Below are positions 58,604-64,000 of a stretch of DNA of 64,000 bases, piece by piece. This stretch comes from Dactylis glomerata (lineage: Eukaryota > Streptophyta > Magnoliopsida > Poales > Poaceae): positions 6,133,386 to 6,197,385 of the forward strand of contig QXEO01000339.1 in the NCBI GenBank assembly GCA_007115705.1, read 5' to 3'. The notes beneath the pieces were generated by a model. It ran no database searches, was not told the origin of the DNA, and saw only the letters and a program-made list of their open reading frames with translations. The position numbers and the translations under genes were made by a program. Each line of letters begins with the position of its first letter. Position 1 is the stretch's first letter.

Positions 58604-60310
58604 CTAGTAGAGGAGGTTGTTGGCTATGGCATCGCGCACATGCACGGCGGCGGCGGAGCTCACTTGGTTAGGGGCGACCACGTTGTCGTCGACGATCTCG
58701 AATCTTGGCAGCTCGGGGTCGAGCTGGTCGCCGCGGCTCTCGCACCAGTTATGGAGGGCGCAGCACGTGCTGACAATGGCAGGGAGTTCAGCCACCTGGA
58801 TGTCGGTGCGCTTCTGGAGGCAGGCCCAGCGCGTCTTGAGCCTCTGGAAGGCGTCCAGGGCCACGGCGCGCGCGGCGGCAACCCTCTCGTTGAACTCGTG
58901 CTGGGTGCGCGTCAGCTGGTTCTGGTCGGAGTAGGGCACCAGCATCCACTCCGTGAGCGGGTAGCCGGCGCCGCCGACCAGCCGCTTGCCCTGGGCCAGC
59001 ATGTCACCGGTACGCGTCTCGAGCCACGACACGGGGAGCACGTCCTCGTCCGGCACGCCGACTGCGGGGTAGCCGACGCTGACGTCGGTGAAGGCGCCGT
59101 CCGCGTCCACGGACGCCTGCATCCTGACGCTGTAGGAGATCTTGCCGTTGCGGTCCGTGAGGCCGGCGTCGTGGTATTTCTCGCAGTCGTGTTTGGGCGC
59201 GATGACGGGGATGTGGCTGTTGTAGACGGCGCCGATGACGTCCGGGATGCCCCCGGTCAGTTCCTGGAACTTGGCGGCGACGGAGGCCGCGGTGGCCGCG
59301 TCCGGCCAGAGGACGACCTTGGGCAGGACGATGGTCTTGATGGCGGCGGAGACCTCCCGCATGATCTTGTGAACGGTGGAGAGCCCGATGCCGAAGCGGC
59401 CTTTGACCAGGCGGAGGGGCTCACCCGTGGCGAGGCGCCAGACGCAGACGGCGACGCGCTTGGTGACCGAGATGGCGGTGCGCATCTTGGTGTCCTCCTT
59501 TTCCACGGCGGGCGCCAGCATCTTGCACAGCGCCGCGAAGGTGGAGCGGGACATGTGGAAGTCGCGCTTGAAGTCCGCGTCAGGATACAAGGGACTGCTC
59601 ACCGTGCTCCACCAACCGTCGTCCCGGTCCTTCACCCACAGCCGCTTCGCCCTGCCGTCGTCAGAGACATCGCCGCCGCCGCCGTTGCTCCCGCCGCTGG
59701 CCGTCTCAATCCAGCCCGACGGCGAGCGCTGCCTCTTGGACCCACGCGCAGCCGGCGGCGCCCCAGCAATCCGATCTGCACCCCTCTTGTTCACCATGCC
59801 CTCAGGCGGCGCCTCAACTCCCACCATCTCATATGCGAACATACCGCGGTCTTCATCGCTGCCACCGCTGGCAAACTCCCTCGACCCCGGCGGCGCCCCT
59901 CTGGCCATCCCTTCCACCCCCGTCTCCTTGGACATTTCAAACCCCACGGTCGGCTCCAACACAGGAAACTCGAACCCACCGTACTCCTCACTGCTCCCTC
60001 TCGGACCCCACGCCATATCATCCGCCGCCCCTGCCATAGACTCCACTACACCATTCTTCTCCACGCCTTCCACTACGCCATTCTTCTCCACGCCCTCCAC
60101 GACCCCATTATTCCACATGTCCTCAACCTCATCAACTACTCGGTTACCCTCCTCCACCACCGGCACAGACTCCGACACAAGTTCCATCGTAACTAAACCG
60201 GCGTTCCAATAATGGAGGAGCAGGTCCTCACCTTCATCGGCTATGTTGTTTGCGGTGGAGGAGGAGGAGGAGGAGTAGTGCTCTGAACCGACGTGAGACA
60301 GGTTCTTCAT
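58604..60310 (-). CDS. Gene 2: PIF/Harbinger-transposase-derived protein, paralogue of gene 1
   Basis: Single-exon ORF of 568 aa from MKNLSHVGSEHY. The frame stays open further upstream, but the start at 60310 fits the TATA position and is conserved in sequence in gene 1. Order: Ser-rich and acidic N-terminus; nine-residue tandem repeats (GVEKNGVVE, about 60045-60105); NLS-like GSKRQRSPSG, shared with gene 1; FHMSRSTFAALC; RFGIGLSTVHKIM; GIPDVIGAVYNSHI; GAGYPLTEWMLVPYSD; AFQRLKTRW; and a C-terminus ending IANNLLY. The residues aligned with the catalytic D-D-E are Tyr363, Asp421 and Leu485: the same two losses as in gene 1. It probably acts in the nucleus through DNA or protein binding, not transposition; this is inference from the family. 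Upstream DNA has been split by a LINE and a MITE. Confidence 0.88.
   Translation of the reverse strand: MKNLSHVGSEHYSSSSSSTANNIADEGEDLLLHYWNAGLVTMELVSESVPVVEEGNRVVDEVEDMWNNGVVEGVEKNGVVEGVEKNGVVESMAGAADDMAWGPRGSSEEYGGFEFPVLEPTVGFEMSKETGVEGMARGAPPGSREFASGGSDEDRGMFAYEMVGVEAPPEGMVNKRGADRIAGAPPAARGSKRQRSPSGWIETASGGSNGGGGDVSDDGRAKRLWVKDRDDGWWSTVSSPLYPDADFKRDFHMSRSTFAALCKMLAPAVEKEDTKMRTAISVTKRVAVCVWRLATGEPLRLVKGRFGIGLSTVHKIMREVSAAIKTIVLPKVVLWPDAATAASVAAKFQELTGGIPDVIGAVYNSHIPVIAPKHDCEKYHDAGLTDRNGKISYSVRMQASVDADGAFTDVSVGYPAVGVPDEDVLPVSWLETRTGDMLAQGKRLVGGAGYPLTEWMLVPYSDQNQLTRTQHEFNERVAAARAVALDAFQRLKTRWACLQKRTDIQVAELPAIVSTCCALHNWCESRGDQLDPELPRFEIVDDNVVAPNQVSSAAAVHVRDAIANNLLY
60040..60110 (-). repeat. 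27-bp coding tandem repeat in gene 2
   Basis: Two near-identical 27-bp units and a partial third encode GVEKNGVVE repeats. Gene 1 has a single related segment (VVEGMEKNYVEE), so the expansion is specific to gene 2. The length keeps the frame. Confidence 0.75.
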
Positions 60311-60571
60311 CGATCTAAAGTGGTGGTAGGACGGGATCAATATTACTAGGAGAAAGGAGACCTGGAATACAGATGGCGGCTGGGAGGGAGGAAGCGATGT
60401 GGTGTGGTGGTAGAACGGGACGATCAATGGTACTAGGAGGAATGAGACCGGCGAGAATGGAGAGGGCGGCTGTGGGAGGGAGGAAGCGATGGTGTTGTGA
60501 CCGTGTGGGAGAGGAAGAGAGGAGCAGCCCTGGCTGTGAGGGTTGCTGATGGAGAAGACGGGAGGGAGGTG

Positions 60572-60581
60572 GTATATATAG
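60572..60581 (-). promoter_or_regulatory. TATA box of gene 2
   Basis: tatatatag in the same surroundings as the gene 1 box (gatggagaagac and a ggaggg stretch on one side), about 262 bp upstream of the ATG at 60310. Confidence 0.65.
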
Positions 60582-60785
60582 GTACTGGGATCGGATAGCA
60601 CGCGGCGGGAGAAGGAAGGCAGGTGGTGGTGGCGGCGCATCTTGCGGCAGGGCAGAAGAATGTCGGGAACCCTAGTGGGCTGTGGCGAGTGTGGTTGGTA
60701 CTTGGTGGTGGGGCCGAGATCTCTGTTAGGGGCACGTGGCGCGCGTCCGATCGTTCGGTTCCGTTTTTGGAAAGTCTTTTGCGAT
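60582..60785 (-). promoter_or_regulatory. Proximal upstream region of gene 2
   Basis: Contains aaccctagtg (60668-60677), gagtgtggt and gcgtccgatcgttcggt (about 60747-60763), matching the gene 1 upstream region in the same order. The homology is then interrupted by the LINE at 60801. Confidence 0.6.
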
Positions 60786-60800
60786 GGGTCGCGTCTTCTT

Positions 60801-62121
60801 TTTTTTTTTGAGAGGAAACACATTGCATTCCCATTAAGATGACATGCTGGCTAAATCGCCGGTTACAGAGTTTGATACAAACTCAGGGAAAAGGCCCAAC
60901 CAAGTCTCACACTGGCCCTTCTCCATATTTACACCATATGCAGCTAGAGAGTGCGCTGCAGTATTACAGGATCTTGGACAAACATTGAGCTTTACATCAT
61001 CAAAATTAACATCTAACTGGATTTTTATCTCCTGAAAAAGAGCTCCTAATGGTGACAGATCATACTCCTTGCTGGAGACAGCTTGCTTCAATACCACAGA
61101 ATCAGTTTCGAAGATGACCCGATTGCATCCGATCCGAGCTGATGTGTTTAGAGCGTACAGCATACCTAGAGCTTCTGCATGAAGAGCATTTGAGACGTGC
61201 TCCAGGTTTCCTGCTCCTGCAGCCAAAAGGACGCCACCCTCATCTCTTATTGTAAATCCCCAACCACCTGTATGAGATTGACTATAAAAGGATCCATCTG
61301 TGTTTATTTTTAGAAACTCGCTTGATGGAGGAGACCATTTTTTAAAGCAAACTGGCTTGTGGGTTGTCCTCCGAATCATGCTGTTCCTGTATTCATTAAC
61401 ATAGTAATTAAGAGAAGATGCAATATCATTAGGAGTTCTGATAGCGTCTCCAACATTAGCTTTATTTCTTTCACGCCACCATAGCCAAAACAGAGTACAC
61501 ACCTTAACACATTCCTCTTCAGTCAGCCGAAATATTTCTTCAAAAATGGACAGAGGATCATTACATCCCACTAGCTTGGACCTGATATGCTCCAATTGAG
61601 TTAAGCACCATAGCTTTCTCACAGGTTTGCACTTAAGGAAACAGTGCCCTCCGTCTTCATCAAATCTGTAGCAAACAGGGCATCGTGTATCCACATCCAT
61701 GCCTCTTCTTTTTAGTTTCATTCTTATAGGCAAACTATATGTTGCCATGCGCCAGAGGAAATGCAATACCTTATTTGGGAGAGGTAGGGCCCAAAGCTTC
61801 TTCCATTCAAATTTTGTGCCTTCACCATTGCTTGATGAACTCGACTCTTGCCCCTGAAGTGATTCCCGTTCTGCAAAATCAATAGCCACTTTATAAGCCG
61901 ATTTAACAGAGAACATACCCTTTTTATCAAAATGCCATGCAATGAAGTCTTTGGTATGATCATGAATGGGAATTTGCAAAATGATTTTAGCATCTTCGGC
62001 AACAAATATTTCATTTACCAATTTGGTGTCCCAAGAATTTGTTGTTGGGTCAATGAGTTCTTCCACTCTTGATATTATGCTTCTACCCCTGGCTACCAAG
62101 AGATTTTCCAAGGAAGGTAAC
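60801..62121 (-). mobile_element. 5'-truncated LINE with 15-bp target duplication
   Basis: Inserted in the promoter region of gene 2, in the same orientation. A perfect 15-bp duplication (gggtcgcgtcttctt) lies at 60786-60800 and 62122-62136. A T run at 60799-60809 is the reverse of the poly(A) tail. The ORF encodes the zinc-binding reverse-transcriptase tail (FEWKKLWALPLPNKVLHFLWRMA, CPVCYRFDEDGGHCFLKC) and an RNase H domain (INTDGSFY, HAEALGMLYAL, FETDSVVL). The frame reads uninterrupted to its stop at 60834. The reverse transcriptase and endonuclease parts are absent, as expected for a copy that aborted early. Residues encoded upstream of 62121 come from host DNA, not the LINE. Confidence 0.93.
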
Positions 62122-62136
62122 GGGTCGCGTCTTCTT

Positions 62137-62250
62137 ACGGCCACGTTCGGAAGCAGAATATTTCGCTTGCAAAGAGGCGCCGTCGCTTGGGACACGTTGT
62201 CACGCGTACGAGTCACACAACGGGCGCGCATCCTGGCGGCAGCTCATACG
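62137..62250 (-). promoter_or_regulatory. Distal upstream region of gene 2
   Basis: Ancestral upstream DNA displaced by the LINE. It leads to atacg at the MITE insertion, which corresponds to gatacgtatgtg at about 18185-18196 upstream of gene 1. Confidence 0.45.
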
Positions 62251-62252
62251 TA

Positions 62253-62384
62253 CTCCCTCCCTCCGTTTAGAAATATAAGATGTTGTAGCTTTGTGAAGTA
62301 AGTGTATCTAGACATCTTTTAGTGTATAGGTTCGTACACTCACTTCACAAAACTAAAACATCTTATATTTCTGAACGGAGGGAG
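62253..62384. mobile_element. Stowaway MITE (132 bp)
   Basis: Inverted ends ctccctcc..ccgttt.agaaatataagatgtt and aacatcttatatttct.aacggagggag, with TA duplications at 62251-62252 and 62385-62386. It is typical of Triticeae Stowaway elements. The left end has an extra ctcc. Confidence 0.88.
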
Positions 62385-62386
62385 TA

Positions 62387-62600
62387 CGTACGTGGTGTGT
62401 TGTACCGTGGGGAGTGAGTATGTCTAAAGAAATGGACTAGATTAAGTGACCGTTGAGGCTATGGTCCTTAATTAATCGGATAAAAAATGTTTTTGTGCAC
62501 TAACTTCTTTGGACAGAAAGACCTTTGGTCAATAAATTTCGGTTACATGATGGTACTCCAAAGCATCAACATCCATAAAATACCGGTCACATGATGTAAG
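62387..62600. other. Distal flank of gene 2
   Basis: tgtctaaagaaa (about 62420-62431) and ggtcctta (about 62463-62470) match the far end of the gene 1 upstream region (18293-18344), so the duplicated block reaches about here. No gene seen. Confidence 0.45.
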
Positions 62601-63887
62601 CTAGAGTTTGCCATGGGGAGCGAAACGAACAGAGACACGCGTCGAGGGGAGGGCAATCCTAGTGCTCTTGCACCCGCCCCCCTAGCGGCAGCGGGATCTC
62701 TCTGGGCGGTAGTTTTGGCTCGTTGGTGGCATAGCGGTCATGTATCATCGTGCACCAGCCTTCGCTCAGTATCTGGTCCTTCGAGGCTTCGGGTGCTCCA
62801 CACCCCCTCTTCCCATCGGCGGCAATGATCCGAGCGGATCTTGGTGGTGTGGTGTAGTGGTCATCCAGGCCACCTCAATAGGAAGTCGATGGAGGTGGTG
62901 CTTCCCTGCCCGGAGGCATTGCTCATGTGTTTGCATCGTCTGAATGGTCTGACCTAGCACTTTAGGGACTAGGTGGGCTAGTGGATCTGAGGTTGCTGGC
63001 TAAAGGTGGCGTGATGGTGCATAACTGCCGTGGCTTCTTGGCCTTGAGGTGGTGTCGGTGGTGGGGTCTAAGCAGCGATGGTCGTGGCTCCTGGTGGCTC
63101 GGGGGTGTCTATAGGAGAGACTAGTACCTTGTTGTGGATATCGGTGAGTGCTCAATGTTTTCCGTGGTGGTCGACACCCTTCTCATACATTGATGTTCCT
63201 CTCCTCTTTGCGGTGGTGGCTCAAGCTGGCGCATTTCATCCTTGTCCCTCATCTACAGTCTAGCTCCGGTAGCTCCGGGGTCTCGGTGGATGGTTTGGGT
63301 GAAAGCCCTGCTCTATGGCGGTTGATGCTGACCATGGCGATGTATGTGGACTTTGTTCCTTTCCTAGAGACGTGTCCATGGCCTTTTCATGCCATTGCTC
63401 CCCTCGGATGCCAGGGGAAGCCCTATGGCCGGTCCATCGTACCAGGTGGTGATAATGCCATGGTGTCATTATCTTCTTCAAGACGTCGTCTATGACACTA
63501 GTGATAGGTCGATGGGACAATAGGAGACTAGGGGCAACATGATGAACTATTGGTATTGGCTGATGCCCATGGCTTGGGCTTCTAGTGATTAATGTACGTC
63601 ATGGTAGTTGCATCATGGTCGATGTCTTCCTCAAGTTTGACATGATCCTGCCCTCTACTTGTAGACTCCTCTAGGCGCATGAAATCGAGGTACGTTGGTC
63701 CGGATTGCCTTGGACTCGAGGCCGAGCTACAGTGGTGTTGATACATCCGGACCTACGGGTTTCACCGTATCATGTGAGACAATGACAATACACATGCCAA
63801 CATATCACTCAAAGGTAAATCTTCTCCTTTATATGTGTATACAACTATCTCTCATGAATGGTATACTACATACTCCATCCTATATCC
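62601..63887. other. Unidentified GT-rich sequence, possible TE untranslated region
   Basis: G/T-rich with short overlapping frames on both strands and no domain. The texture resembles untranslated parts of Triticeae TEs but I cannot name one. Confidence 0.35.
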
Positions 63888-64000
63888 CATGTGTGTGTGC
63901 GTGTGGGTCTCTGTGTGTGTATGTATGCCTATGTGTGCGCGGGTGTGTGTGTTCGTGTGTCTGTGTGTGCATATATATGTGTGCATGTGTATGCTTGTAT
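63888..64000. repeat. TG-rich microsatellite tract
   Basis: Imperfect (TG)n with interspersed TA, CG and GGG units, running to the window edge. Confidence 0.85.

Noticed and set aside
58433..60196. 587-aa plus-strand open frame opposite gene 2
   Set aside because: It is the antisense shadow of a GC-rich minus-strand gene; it lacks any domain, while the minus strand shows clear transposase motifs conserved with gene 1.
60311..60823. Upstream 171-codon extension of gene 2 (739-aa version of the ORF)
   Set aside because: It would include the TATA box and promoter DNA. Gene 1 homology starts at the ATG at 60310, and the extension is Ser/Pro-rich translation of untranslated sequence.
62122..62231. 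N-terminal part of the 465-aa frame over the LINE
   Set aside because: It lies outside the 15-bp target duplication, so it is host promoter DNA that happens to be open in frame with the LINE.
63888..64000. TG tract as a possible telomere-like or CRISPR-like repeat
   Set aside because: It is a simple imperfect dinucleotide microsatellite with no TTTAGGG units or spacer structure.

Overview
This window looks like intergenic and gene-island DNA from a grass of the wheat/barley tribe (Triticeae). I infer this from LTR retrotransposons nested inside each other, LTRs opening with TGATACGT..ACGTATCTA, tRNA-Asp-type primer-binding sites, Stowaway MITEs, 5'-truncated LINEs, and two isolated intronless genes. 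No species call is possible, and TE family names are left open because they need a repeat database.

Layout. 1-957: unidentified flank. 963-7815: complete LTR element E1 (target-site duplication, TSD, atcag). 7867-10658: 5' part of a gag-bearing element C, abutted by a truncated LTR, D (10659 to about 11115). 11.1-16.0 kb: old sequence with two tail-to-tail LINE remnants and a Stowaway MITE. 16021-17679 (minus): gene 1, a PIF/Harbinger-transposase-derived protein; a LINE fragment lies upstream. 21017-27912: element F. 30025-36566: element H. 38797-55750: a three-level nest in which solo LTR G (TSD cacca) is split by element J (TSD ctgtg), whose 3' LTR is split by the oppositely oriented element K (TSD gatgc). 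58604-60310 (minus): gene 2, a paralogue of gene 1, with a LINE and a MITE inserted in its upstream region. 62.4-64 kb: unidentified sequence ending in a TG-rich tract.

How the parts relate. Genes 1 and 2 are direct-orientation duplicates about 43 kb apart. They share coding sequence, leader, TATA box and several hundred bases of upstream DNA, and both have lost the same two of the three transposase catalytic residues. This fits a domesticated transposase duplicated before most of the intervening retroelements arrived. E1, F, H, J and K are non-autonomous: none contains protease, reverse transcriptase or integrase. They share the start of the LTR and a long non-coding 3' arm but carry one of two unrelated ORFs: a gag-like protein (E1, J) or an unrecognised protein of about 194 aa (F, H, K). 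E1 carries an in-frame deletion derivative of the J protein.

The best candidates for something undescribed are the catalytically dead paralogue pair, the 194-aa protein that replaces gag-pol, and the modular, hairpin-bearing 3' arm.
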